A stretch of DNA of 64,000 bases from positions 269,988-333,987 of the forward strand of contig NC_034422.1 in NCBI RefSeq assembly GCF_002078875.1. The letters are read 5' to 3'. The notes under the pieces are model-generated. The model was not told the DNA's origin. It searched no databases and saw only the letters and a program-made list of their open reading frames with translations. This DNA is from Numida meleagris (taxonomy: Eukaryota; Chordata; Aves; Galliformes; Numididae). Both the position numbers and the translations under genes were made by a program. Within the stretch, counting starts at the first letter, position 1. Every line of letters starts with the position of its first letter. Shown piece after piece: positions 37,221 to 50,200 of the stretch.

Positions 37221-37610
37221 CCGCGGTGCCCCAAGCAGCGCGCTCACCATCCGGCCCTGCTCCCCCCAGCTCAGTTGGTGTGGAAGGGCTTGGCTGCTTG
37301 GTAAAGCAGAAGTGAAACTGCATGGCACTGCAGGGTGGGTGCCAGGCTGAGCTTGGGTCTCTGCTCCTTGCCCTCACTGTAGTGAGCCCCGAGCTCTCCC
37401 TGATGGGAACCCTCAGTGTAGCACTGGCTGCATTTCTGCTGGTCACTCAGCAAAACTGAAGGTGCTGGGCTAGGCACTGGGCAACAGTGAAACACCAGAA
37501 CAATGCAGCTGTTCCTACAGCCCAGGCAACTAAGCAGAAACTTTTGCTCTCTCCTTTCTCTTCTGCTGTAGCTCACATTGCAGCTTCTCATTCCTGTCTC
37601 CTGCTGTCTG

Positions 37611-37632
37611 CCCACTCCCACTCCCCCTCCCC
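37611..37632 (-). promoter_or_regulatory. G-quadruplex motif (minus strand)
   Basis: The plus strand has four C-runs (C3, C3, C5, C4) separated by loops of 3, 3 and 1 nt, so the minus strand satisfies the classical quadruplex pattern. It would lie in the nascent HIC2 intron RNA if transcription passes here. Confidence 0.55.
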
Positions 37633-40600
37633 ATCACCTATCTACTCACCATCACCTTCCCTGCTCCAACGTGCAAGTCTTCGGAGTCAGCTGTACTAAC
37701 CCTGAAAATAGTTGCTCATACGCATCAGCTACCTTCTCCCTGGGCAGGAAGAAATTCATTCCAGTATTTCAGCATTTGCTCTCATCCCAAATCAGGGGAA
37801 AAAAATGAAATTAAAGACTCACTGTAGATGGAAGTTCACAAGTTAAAAAAAGAAAGAGAAACCTATTCATGAACTCATGAACTTTAGTGCATTTTGTCTC
37901 CATTTGAAATGGAATATTTTAACTTTACTGAAACCAGTGTTGGCTCATTTTGGTTTGGTGGCCTGACCCTAGAAATTTTATTCTGAGTCAGTACACTCTT
38001 GAACCGTTTTTATTCCCACCATTGTGCACAGCCTCATAGGCACTGCAGTTTGGCGGCCTGATAACCCTGCTTACACCTCTGGGTCAGTCTCTCTGGAAGG
38101 CAATTCCCACAGCACAGAGGTGCCCCATGGATCCAGGGACAGCCGTAATGGCATGTGGGAAGGCCAAGGCTTGGAGTCCAGAAGAAGATGGGTCTGTCAG
38201 ACTCCTGCTCTCTAAGTAGCCATGCACTGCTACAAATACAGGACAAGGCTTTCAACAGATTCTGAGCGAAATCTTTTAGACCAGCTGAAGAAAAGCAGAA
38301 TAAAAGGATATTCCCATTCAGGTAGCAAAGACCCAGTAGCGTAATATTTCTGTTAAAGAGCATGTTAATTAATTTCACAGGTGAATAGAAGTCTAGAATT
38401 AGATTTTTTTACAAAAAACAAACAAACAAACAAAAAAAACCCCTGCTATTTCAAAGAAACTGTGTTCTTTTCCCTGAAAAAGCCACTCCAAAGGAAAAAT
38501 CAAACTCATGCTGACCAGAGCAGCACCTCCCAGCAGGCATTCTCACACATTGTCTTAAAAATAATCCAGTGAACAAAGCTCTCTCTTACAGAAATTTCCC
38601 CAGCAGGGAACTTAAATTACAGCAATATCAGCACCCCTCCACCTCATACACAGCTCCTGCAGTGACCCAAGGACTGTATAGTGGAGTTCATCAACCAAGT
38701 GTAACGTCTAGTTCAAACAAGGATTGAAGTAGAGGTTTTGCAATAGATGTCTGAATCTTGCTGCTTCTAGCTGAGGATTGGGCATGGTTCTTACATCAGT
38801 TAGGGAGAAACAACTGCTGGTGGAGCTGAAGGCTTTGAATTCTGCCCCAAATGTTTGGAGTGCCACCCGCTCGTGCACCAAACAAAGGGGAAGGATTCAC
38901 TGTGAGGTTAAGTGCATTCACAGAAAGTTAATTTAGCAGTTTTGCTGCAGAATCTATAGTGATTGTCTTGTAATGTGTTTTAGGTCTGTGTATCTGTGAG
39001 AAGGTTGAGTGCATGCGTATCTATGGCTCTGATTTACTTTTTGAGAAAGGAGAGACACTTAGCCTGTAGTTTCAGTGTTGGAAACTGCAATAAACCTCTC
39101 TTTTTAAACCCCATAACGTTCTGACTGTTTTATAGTTATATGGAATCATAACCAAAGAAAGATTTAGCCCAACAGTGATCTGCCCTCAAAGACATTAATC
39201 TGTCATGCCTAATAGAAGGGGAATAAGGAGTCAAACCTTTTCTCTGAACGATTCAAACAGACGGTGCATGGCTCTGGTGGGAACTTGCTGAAGGTTGCCC
39301 CTGTAACGAGGGTAGCTGTGCAACCAAAGAAGCTGGGAGTCAGCGTGAAAAGTATCTGTCATTATTTTCTTGTGTTTTAAAACCTGAAGTCTTTATGATC
39401 ATATCTCATCACTTCTGTGGTTGATACATCCAACCAGCTTTCCACCCACTTTTTCACCCCCCTTTATGCCAGTAAGATTGAACCTTGCAATTTTTACATC
39501 TTCTCAAAGTAGTTCTTTTGGGAAGTCAGCAGAAGATAAACAAGTGCATTATGACAACATGTTAAAGCCCATTTTCCTATCAAGACTTCAAATATAACCT
39601 CATTTGTCTGGGCTTCTGGTATTATTTCTTACCTCATAACGCACACTGAAGTCTCCGGATTAGTTTTTCTTTCCTTCCTGTGAGTTACATGGGAAATAAA
39701 GGGCTTATTTTCTCTTCTCTCTTCTTCTCCCAAACCTCAATCCCAACCTTCTCTTTTCTAGTTTAATCAGTGGAGTTCTCTCCCTCCTCTTAAGCACCGT
39801 GTTTCTCCAGACACAAGCGAACAACATTTCTGGATCATTTTGCTTTGTGTTCCTTTCTGTCCTCCAGAGAAGCAACAAATGGCTTCTGGGACACTTTGCT
39901 TCGTTTCCTCTCCTGGAAGAAAGCCAAAGATTACTCAACTCTCTTTTCCTCAGATCTGCCACTGAGCGCACTAACCTATCCCTATTTTCCACCCACACTT
40001 AAGAAGCTGTGAGATTTCCAAACTTGTCTGAAGATCTTAGCCCTAAATTCAGCTCGTTGTCCTATATGAGACCAGACATGAAACTAACACCAATGCTTAA
40101 GAGTTCTCATGATATCTCAAAGCAGGTGAAGACCATTATTGTCAGATTCCTAGCATGCAAAAAGGCTGGTAGGGAGCACTGAGAGATATGGGGTAGCAAG
40201 AGACCAAATTCACTCACGGTTGCAGTCTACAAGAGCATACTGAACTCAGAGGGCAGTAAACTTAGACACTGGTTTTCCAGACCAGCCAGAGGAGGCCTGG
40301 TGTTGGAAGGCCTGAGATAATCCCCAGATTACCCCTCAGCACAGCTAGTGGGAGAAAATGTCACTTTGCATGCTGAAGCCAGGGAGCGAGGTTTGATTTC
40401 ATGTTAATGAACATTACCGTGGAGAACAATTTCATTCCCCTCTCTATTTTTGATATATTTAAGGACCAGAATGAGCATTTTATTTTATTCTACAACAGCA
40501 ACATACCACAGCACTGTGCAATAACAGGAGAGAGAGAGAATGAAGAAAAAAATCCAAGTGGTAGACACTTACTGCTCCAGCCACTGCACAAAATGAAGGC

Positions 40601-40707
40601 TTGAGTGCACATTTTTGCCTGATTGCATAGCTGTCTGCTACCCATCTAATCTGCTTAGAAAACTGGTTTTGAAGGATATGGTTCAGACATACCATACCAC
40701 TTCCACA

Positions 40708-40734
40708 GGGGGTAGGGAGGGGGGTGATGAGGGG
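40708..40734 (+). promoter_or_regulatory. G-quadruplex motif (plus strand)
   Basis: G5-TA-G3-A-G6-TGATGA-G4 satisfies the four-run quadruplex pattern with loops of 2, 1 and 6 nt. It is the first of three G-rich sites within about 540 nt. Confidence 0.55.
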
Positions 40735-41012
40735 AGAAAAAAAGTGCTGCAGCTGCAAAAGATAAAATAGAGACTACTAATTTTCTCAGAGGTTTCAACA
40801 CAACCTCTCCCCCTCCTCCACATGCAGTCACTGCACTGGCAGGATAAGCTGGAGATTCTCCAGCATAAGCAAGAAGGCACAACAAGGTGTGCAGGCCCTT
40901 CTCCACCCCGATACCCACAGCCCTTGGGGGTACCACAGAAAGCAAAGGCTGACAACCAGCCAAATGGTGACATTCCTCCACCTGCTCGTTTCAGTTGCAT
41001 TACCATTTCTAA

Positions 41013-41025
41013 GGGGGGGGGGGGG
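41013..41025 (+). repeat. G13 homopolymer
   Basis: Thirteen consecutive G. Such runs are unstable and error-prone in sequencing, so the length is uncertain. It lies between the two quadruplex motifs at 40.7 and 41.2 kb. Confidence 0.85.
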
Positions 41026-41225
41026 TACATGAGAAATGCACTTTACTAGATGTTATGCCGAGACAACAGTGAACACAAGGAAGCTGCAAAGTCCTGTTGT
41101 ACGAATTGGTGGCTGGGTTCTGAACTTTCATTGTGTGATCCAATTTCCCCTGTCATCCAAGCCATTTTGCAAACTCCACGCATACACTCATTTAGGCCAT
41201 GTGTCCTGAAATTTAAACAGCTGAA

Positions 41226-41244
41226 GGGGATGGGAGGGGCAGGG
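41226..41244 (+). promoter_or_regulatory. G-quadruplex motif (plus strand)
   Basis: G4-AT-G3-A-G4-CA-G3, with loops of 2, 1 and 2 nt, is a compact quadruplex pattern 0.5 kb from a second one on the same strand. Confidence 0.6.
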
Positions 41245-44200
41245 AGAGAAGGGAACCACTGGATTTCTGGTGACAGTGTCTAAAATACACATTTGCACAA
41301 GGAAGTCTCATTTTAGGTAGTTACTTAGCGAGACAGCTGCTGCTGATAGGCAAGAGGTACACTTTCAAGTGACCAGCAGACAAAAAATAGGCCAAATAAA
41401 TAACTGCAGTCTAAAGAGAGTGGGTGTGCGTGCTCCCACAGAAGTAACAGAAAACACTTGGATTACCAGTGGGTGATCCAATGTCAAATTAGCAGACCCT
41501 GATTTCAGTTATACTGTAGCAGTGATATTACCTAAGATCTAGCAGAAGCAAAACTGAAATCAGAGTCTCACCCAGGATGTCAGGGAGGCAGCTGCTTTGG
41601 GTATTTAATGCCTAAAATTTCAACTTAGTTTGCTTTGTTTCAGTAGTTTAAGCTGCCTTCACAGAAGGGCTAGCAGCTTTGGCCAGCTGGTATGTGATCT
41701 GTAAGGGTATTTTCTAAATGGAATTGGATGTTTTTGGGGAGGGGATGAGGGAAAGGAGGTGGGGATTGTTTATTATGAAGGCAGACAGCATGATAAGTTT
41801 ATTGGCTTTTTTGGTCTTTTTTGACAAAGGTATGTTTTCCTTTATTTCCTTGCCCATATATACACTTACCCTCTCCTTTGTGCTCTCCTACATGAAGACC
41901 CATCTGCTCATTGAAAGTATCAAAAATGCCAGTTGTGGTCTTTTTGGGGTCTTTGAGGTTGCACTGTGCAAATGCTAACTCCCTGACTGAAGTGAAATAC
42001 AAGTTTTTTTTACACGCATTACAGAAATTAAGCATCTTCAAGCAATAAAATCCCCATACAAGTGATAAGACAATTTCAGTCTGACTAAAATGCTTTTCTT
42101 TGTTAACTGCTAAGAATACCACCTTCTTGTCATTTACAGTGGTAATTTCATTAGTTCTCCAATTACCAAAATATTTCAGTCCTTTCGTGACAGAAAGGAA
42201 TAGGTCCAATTCCCATCTCCACATCAACTCATTTTGTTTATCATTTGGTTCTGCAAAACCAAATGAGAAACAGGCTGGTTACATCTAGCCAGAGCAGAGA
42301 TCAACTGTGTGGGCAGCAGAGTCCACCTGCTAGACCTTCTCTCCCTTTATCGCCCACAGTCCCCCCAGGACTCTGCCACATTTTCTTAAGTACTATGCTA
42401 CAGAGCACAGCTGCTGTGGCGACTAGGTACTGCAAGTGTAAAGAGGAGCCGAAATGCTGATAACATGAGAATGCTTAGAATAGCTGATGTCAGGGGGAGA
42501 GAAGGGGGACACCAGCTGAATGTGCATCACACAATGAAACAAGTCAGTTGGGTAAAAGCCCACATATGATTGCTTGGGGACATAGAACTGAAAGGGCTTT
42601 CACTGTTTCGAGAACTGCAGATCATCTCCCCTCTGCAACTTGGTACAAAAATATGGGGAACAAAATTTTAAAAACATAGTAATTTATTATACTGGAAAAG
42701 CACTGGTCATAATGAGTACATTTTCTGCATTCAAGAGTCTAAGAAGTTAGTTGCAGTACTTGTCCTCTATCCACTTAAGGGAAGAAAGCTCACTCAAGGT
42801 CAAATAGCAAGTTCAGTAGATAACAATGACAAGGACTTGTTTACATCTGAATCCCATTCAACAGATCTACCCATTAGATGGAAGAGATGTTAAACAACCC
42901 CATGCATCAAAAATTATTAATGCCCTGCCAGGTTGGCTGTGATACAGAGCTGAGAACTTACACACCTCCTTCCTCTGACCTCCACCCCACTCTTCCCACT
43001 CCAGTGTCATTCCAAAGCCCACGTGATGAGATTTTCCTAATCAGCAATTAAATAGTTAATGCTTACATTACAGCAGATGGAACGGGAGTTGCTGCAGGGA
43101 AGGTATGCAGAGGGAAGGAGGAGAAAAGAGAAAGCAAAGAGGAAAAAGCAGGCACAGAAGCAATCCTGAAGCAAAGCAGTTTTCCCATTAAAAGGAGTGA
43201 TTGGTTGACTAGACAATGTAACCTTTAAGACTTAGTCTAGACCAGGATAAAAAACTATATTGCTGAGCGTGTTTGAAAGGCATAGTGTAAGCAAGGCTCA
43301 CAGCCTTTGAGCATGTGGTAGTCAAGGTAGATGCTAATTAGGACCTGTTCACTACCACATCTTAATGTTCCACTCTAAAATCCTTGCCTAAGAACTCAAG
43401 ACTATGCAAAGCAAAGGTCTCTGATGTCCTGGTGGTTGTAAGTGCAACTGTATGACATACGACATGGTGCAAAGAAATAAGGATGCCAAGGAATATCCCA
43501 TGTCTTACACCCATTATTTTCGATATGATTATTGAATGTCCATGCACATTTGTATTGTAAAATATTCACCTGTATTGTACTGAACAACTTGCTATGATAT
43601 TTTTCCTCAAAAATTTTAATCACAGCTCCACATGCCAATAGGAAAAGAGACTCCAGGCTAACAGCACACACTCTTGTGAAACTTCTCCTTTTGCTCAGTG
43701 TTTGCTCAGGCAGATTTGGGCAGGAGGGAGTGGGGGAAAGAAAGGAGGGCAAAGAAAAGTGTGCCCAGGGCCTTAGCAACACCATCATTTTGACAATCCA
43801 TTACCAGATTTGCAATTGAAAACAAGTCCCACTTCACTAGGGGAGCCAGATGCATCCACAGAGAACTTGTTCAAGAGACATGTTACAATAAATACCAGGA
43901 GAATTACGAATGTTGTAGCTTCTTCTTAACCCTTCAAGCAGTATTTCGGGAACCGCCTGTCAATTTGAAAGACTGATCGTTTTCCTCTTGGCTTGTTTTA
44001 GGCTCTAGGTGTGCCCCTAACCAAATAGGCTTACCACTTAAAAGCTTAATTGCACCTGTGGCTTAAACCTTATCCCAGACAGTATTTGGGAGCATTTGGA
44101 TTTGGGCGTTTCAGGTGTGGGACTGGGGCCTGCATTCACAAACAGAGCTAGACAAGTCAGAGTAGAGCCCCTGGTGTATGCAGGCTACACCAGGCAACAA

Positions 44201-47200
44201 GGGACAAGGAAGGAAGAAGTGCTTTTTTCCATTTTGATCACATTTATCTGTATTTACATTTCCAAAGTTGGGTTTGAGTAATGTCCACCTCCTTGTTTGT
44301 GACTGAGGGCAGGTTTCACAGTCTCAGATTTCTTTTCCTCAGCATAAAAGATCAAAGTTTGAGCCACTTGTGCAACTTAGGTGTTTACAGTGAACTGGTC
44401 TAATCGCATGACAAGCCCTCCCTCCATTATCAAAGTCACACTCAGCCAAGCTCCTTCCTTCCATATGCCCCAGAAAGGACCAGGAAGACAGTGCCCACAT
44501 CAGGCTTGGATTATAACCCACATCCCTTCTGTCTGCCCTTACACTGGAACTAAAACACAGCATGCTAGGAAAGGGTCTAATGCATTTCTTTGTCTGCATG
44601 GCTGGCAAGTCGTTCCCAGGCTGTGTTTTTAAAGAAGCATTTAAAAAGCAGCCAAATGCAGTGTGAAGAACCAAAATGAAAGAGTAAGTTCCCTTCGCTC
44701 ACCCTTTTTTGTATTGCTGAGGTAGTACAGATACACAGTGCATCTTACTGCCTGAGGAAATGTAAATAAATACAGCATAGTAGGAGTCCGTGCTTGCAAG
44801 CTTCATCTTTCCTCATCTCATTCTATCCTCATGAAAGGACATACAAACTTTCTGAGTCTCAGTTTTGTAAGCTATAAAAATGGAGTTAAATTTTAGGGAT
44901 TTGTGAAATTGTTTTAATTAATAATCACAAAGCGCACATCTGCAGACGGAAGGTATCGTATAAATATTAATGACCGCTGCCTATTGGCAGTGTGCATGTC
45001 CCTGAGGAATTGTAAGCATCATGGACGGATCAAAGAGGGCATGTAGCTCTGAGAGATGGAGTGGTGGGAGTTGGCTCTGTGTTTAACTATTTGTTAAAGT
45101 AGACCCTCAAGACTGTTGTGGATATTCCCTATCAAGTTACAGCAGCTTTTATTTCAAATTACATTTTATCCTTAGGCAAAATTCCACAATGTACCTTTTA
45201 ATATTAGCAGGGCACATTTTCACTCATGTAGATCTTTCTTCTACATATATATACTAATAGATCTTTGTAAAGAGGGGTCAAACCAACTGGGAAATAGAGA
45301 TTTTTCACTCCGTTCTGATCTAAATAAATTCCCCTTCCCAAGCTTCATTACCAAATGATTTCCTGCCCTAGTGGCAGTGCCGTGGCACGAAGTGCAATGG
45401 GGATGTGGCAGCTGTTTCCTTCATGATGTTAATGAGATGAGGATGATCTGGCAACACTTCAGATATGGAGCAGGATACTGTGTGGTAAAGGTGCTGCTTC
45501 TGTTTTCCTAAGCATCTCCCGAGCACACCAAGCACAAAGCAGGGCTCTGGATGGGCTCAGGAGAGGGCACAGTGCTGGGTGTGCTGGTGCAGCCCCATGG
45601 TGTGAGTCCCAGTGCCTAGGGATGTGTGGCCAGGCCCAGCAGGAGCAGAAGGAGGCCACGGACTCCTCAGGAATGCCAGATGGCCATGGGCCTCTGCACT
45701 GTTTCCAAAGAGGTGCTTAACGTTTGTTTCTCTTAAGGGCCAAGCAAGCCTAAGGGGCTTGTTGCTGGGGGCAGTGGTGGGGAATGGGGAAGAGTTGCTT
45801 TGTTAGGTTTTTTGGCTGTTTTTTTAATAAACATTAGAAGACAACAGGGAGCAGGAACTAAAGATCATTTTTTCTCTGAGGAAAATTCAGTCTCATTGGC
45901 TGACTTCTCACCTCTCTCAGCCTAGTGAGACCTCACAGACACTTTCTGCCCACTGTGCAGCAGCCAGGGCTTCCTGGGAGCTTTGCAAGCTGGAGATGTG
46001 ACCAGCCAGAGGGTCCTGCCTGCTCTGTGGGGCCTGCAGCTCAGTTCCTCAGCAGGCTAACTCCGATGGTCCTGAGTCCAGCGGATCCCAGCCAAGTCTC
46101 CACAGCTTCTGCTTTTTGCAGTTGCTGCTAAGGCTGTACTGTGGCTACCTCTGGATTTGTCTACACTGGGGCCACTGGAACAGATTGCTTAGTGCTGGTA
46201 ACTAGAACAAAAATTGAACAGTATCGGTACCCTCAGGGTGGTTGTAGTTGTGTCCCTGAACAGCTCAGAGGGAGTGCAGCAACCAGATGACTAGATGGGG
46301 TTAAGGATACTTAACACTTACTTGTCAAAAAGGGGAGGAATTTGGAACATGCCCAGGGCAGACGACGTCTTAATATCCAAGGAAAAAAAAAATGCCCCAG
46401 CAGTGAATTTCCTCTTGGGGTACAGTAAAGACTGGATGCTCACAACATAAGATGAGTGGTCACCAAAACAACAGTCTATAAACACTTGGATCTACTTGCT
46501 ATGTTCTGCTAAAAGATAAGTTAGAAAACAGAACTGTATGTTGACACCAAGTAACATAGATCTTGCCACAGTGCCAGCAATCTTTAGGCAAGGGTCTGTG
46601 AACCTAAACTAGATGGACAGGAGATTAATTTATTCTTCAGCCACTCCAGAGAATGAGTAGTGTTTTTGTAGGAAACTCAGGCACCAGATCTAGCAAATGC
46701 CTCTCCATAAACTCTAGCCTGAAAGAATTGCTTTGGAAAAGGTCATACCACCTCCTGTTCCCAGAATTAAGTTAATTAGTACTTGTTCCTCTTTGTATAA
46801 TATCAGGGATCCTCCCACAAAGGAGGTACACAACCAAATTGTTAAAAGATGTACATATGCTGTCTTAAGCAAACAGGCTTATTTGTAGTATCACTAAGAT
46901 TACTTCTGGTCTTCCCAATAGAAAAACATTCCATTGGAAGGAAAGCACACTGGGAGATTAGCATAACCAATGCTTTGCCAGGTACAAGGAGCACAGTACT
47001 GCTCAATAGGCGTGCTGATATTTTAGTTTCAGGTAATCTCTATCTGGATGACTTTTACCGGGTCCAGCATCAGCCTTTCATGCAGAAGGAAATATTTGAA
47101 CTATAGAAATTTTCTCTTATTGATTTTGAAAGATTTGCAGCACTTTTTCCCTTCTGACACATTTTGTTTTCCTTATTCCATCCAGGCATTTATGTTACAT

Positions 47201-50200
47201 CCATTACTGAAGTATTTCATTTCCCTTCTGTGTGACCAGCTACGTGCATTGAGAGAAAGTAAATCCAGGTAAGACCTGCTATCAGTTATATCTGGGTGCA
47301 ACTGAAGTTTGATCAGCAGTGAAGGTCAATACGCTGTTCTGTATTTTCTGTCCACAAAAAAAGTTACACAGTTCACTTACTGAAAGAGGAAAAAAAAAAA
47401 GCCTAGCATACCCTGTGGTTCTTTGGTACAGAAACACTGTCGTAGAGGCCTGCCACAATACTCACTGCTGGTTTGCAGCAGTTGTTTAAAGACAGAAACT
47501 CAAACCCGAGTGTTTAATTACAGACATGTCAAGCATAATCTAACTTCAGCATAGCATAAACTACGCAGGATGCTAAACCCTACTTCTTAAGCTGGGAGCA
47601 TTTCTGACAGACAGCCATGACTGCTTGCGCTGAACACAGCCTTGAACCTGCTAAGCAAGAAATCAAGGAGGATAGGCTCCAGTTCCCCAGGCAGAACACT
47701 GCTTTGCAGGCCCATAAAAAGGGTCCAAAGACTATTTGTGTCAACTCCCTAAACCACAAACCACAGCTAGCCCTCCCTCTGAAGCAGTTGCACACTGCTC
47801 CTTGCAAAGCTGAAGCAAGATATTTTAGCATACAGATCACCTTCTCTGAGGGCCCACCCATCCTTTCTGGTCTCTTTCCATTCCTTATCAAAGACTTTCA
47901 GACCTTCTGCCTGGGAAGCAGCAGAAAGTAGGGCATGTTTGCCTCCACATTTGGCACCCTTCTGTTTCACTGTTGCCCTGTTCTCCTGACCAGGGTGCAG
48001 CTTACCCACCCGTACTGGTTTCTCTGATACCAAGAATGGGGTAATACATAGTGAATTACATCTGAAAAATGAGAAAGTGGCAACTTTGGCATTTGAAACA
48101 GAATGGTAATTCAGGGTGCACTCAGTATTTCAGCTTTAAACTTCAAAATAAACAAAGCAAACCTGAACTGCAGCAAACAGAGCTTATGGGCAGCTCAGAC
48201 TTGTCCTACACTTTCAAGCCAGTCGTTTCCAGTAAATACTCATCATTTCAAACATAAGGGGGAGAGGAGACAAAACAAATTGAGTCAAGTGCTTACTGTC
48301 TTTCTGATTCAGAGTCCTCAGCAGATGTATGACAGAAAACTGTTCTATGAAAAAGTTTTTATGTATCTGGGACAGCCCCCAAAATTTTTACCAGAGTAGA
48401 AGAGGACAAGAACTGAACTGCGAACTTGTCCACACCCTAGCAGGAATTCAGTCATTTTTCACCTCCCACAGGTATCATTAGCATGCTACTGAGAGCAGAA
48501 AAAAAAAGCAGCTAAGATCAAACAGAAGCTAGTAACAAAGCTCTTCCTCTTGTCATCCTGCGATGGGCCAGAATTTCTGGCTGCAGCTAGTCTTCTTCGG
48601 AAAGGCTGGGCTAATTCAGAGTCCCTTCTTAAAAGAAGTGCCACACTACGAACGTGCTACAGCTGCAGCACAGAAAGTGCAGAAGGCAGGAAGTCTGACG
48701 TTCACACCAACCTTGGCCCCTTCACTGACACCTCTTTTCAAATGTGCTTTAGCACATGGAGCCCACATTTTCACATTCTCAGAACTAACTTTATCACATT
48801 GCAGGCTGAAGAGAATTTTTAAAATTGTACAAATCCATCTTTGCAAATTCAAAGAGTCACTCTATTGAGAGAAACTTTTAAATTATCAAGATTACAATCT
48901 GTTCACCTCTCTGATATTTCGCAGTAAGTTGCTACACTCTCTTTTTAAATAATCTGTCTAATTTTTACAAACTAAAATACAAATGGAAACACCGTACCAA
49001 CTGTTGTCACAGTCTAAAAATGTCCGGATTTTCAAACTTAAGTCCACCCCTGTATAAGAGGGCCACACACATGTAGGTGTCAATCAGATGCTGTGGCAAA
49101 ACAGAGGGAGCCAAGCTGAGATTTCAGAATGGCATAGACTTTCCTGGACAGAAACAAAGTGCCCGTCCTCACCCATCTGGAATGATTTCTACATTTTAAA
49201 TTGCAGACTTCTGAATTTGATTTGAAAGGCAACTTGCTCAATTTCTACATCTCCTGTTTTGCAGTGTTGATGATACAAGTGGGAAAAGAGGGAAATAAAG
49301 ACAAACACAATATATACAAGGCACACCATATTTATATCTAATATTATGATTGGGACTGCCTTTGTAGGAGACTCAGGAGATCTGTCCTGTGGCAGGAAAT
49401 TCTGTAGCCAATACTGTGCATTTTTATTCCATTCTTTTAAAGGAACTATCTCCATTCCCCTCCTCTCAGCAGCAGGATTAAAACAGTTCAAAAGAAAAAT
49501 AAAGTATTTGTAGGAAATGGCTAACAAATGGGTAGAAAAGTCTGGAGATTGCTCAGGAGCAGAAAGCCACAGGCAGAAATTAGCCATGGCAAGTAAATGA
49601 GGACAACAAAACCCAGCATTGTCAAGCGTTTGGACATTCAGCAAAAGGCTGATGATTGGGTGGAAAGAACCAACCCCACATGATACTGGAAGTCTCAAGT
49701 ACTATTTTGAATCAGGTAAGCTAATATCTCCTGTACCTGTTCTAAACCACGTAATAATACAGGGTCTCTGTTTCTCTTGTTTTCTTGTTTTTCCTTCTGG
49801 ATGCCCTCTTCAGAGTACCATCCATCCTGGAGAATATCTTGTGTTTTCTTTTAGTCTCTGAAAAAAGACCCCAAGCAAGTGGCAGGGGCACACAGATTTG
49901 GAAGCCTTTGCATGTTTATCATTACTGATAAGCCTGCAATCTTTGCTGCAAGTACATTAGCTTGTGTCTGCAGCATAACTTTATTATAGTCAGTGCCTTC
50001 CTAGGAACAGACTTCCTCAGAACTGGGCAATGTGTTTAACCCTTTCATGGCTGATATAAAAAGGTTCTAGTGTGGAAAACCTGTTTTCCCTCCTTAGAGA
50101 GATATGATGTGTTCATACATCTTTGAAAAGCAAGCAAGCAATTAAGACAGGCCTGCTCTGAGTCAGCAGCAGTGCAGATTACAGATACTACCATGTAAAT

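Noticed and set aside
45385..45410. Similarity to the mature miR-130 family (AGTGCAAT)
   Set aside because: Only the seed-length stretch matches; the rest of the mature sequence and a hairpin are absent.
49189..49698. 169-codon minus-strand open frame with one hydrophobic, membrane-like segment
   Set aside because: The segment is T-rich genomic DNA read as hydrophobic codons; no family resemblance and no exon signals that I can identify.
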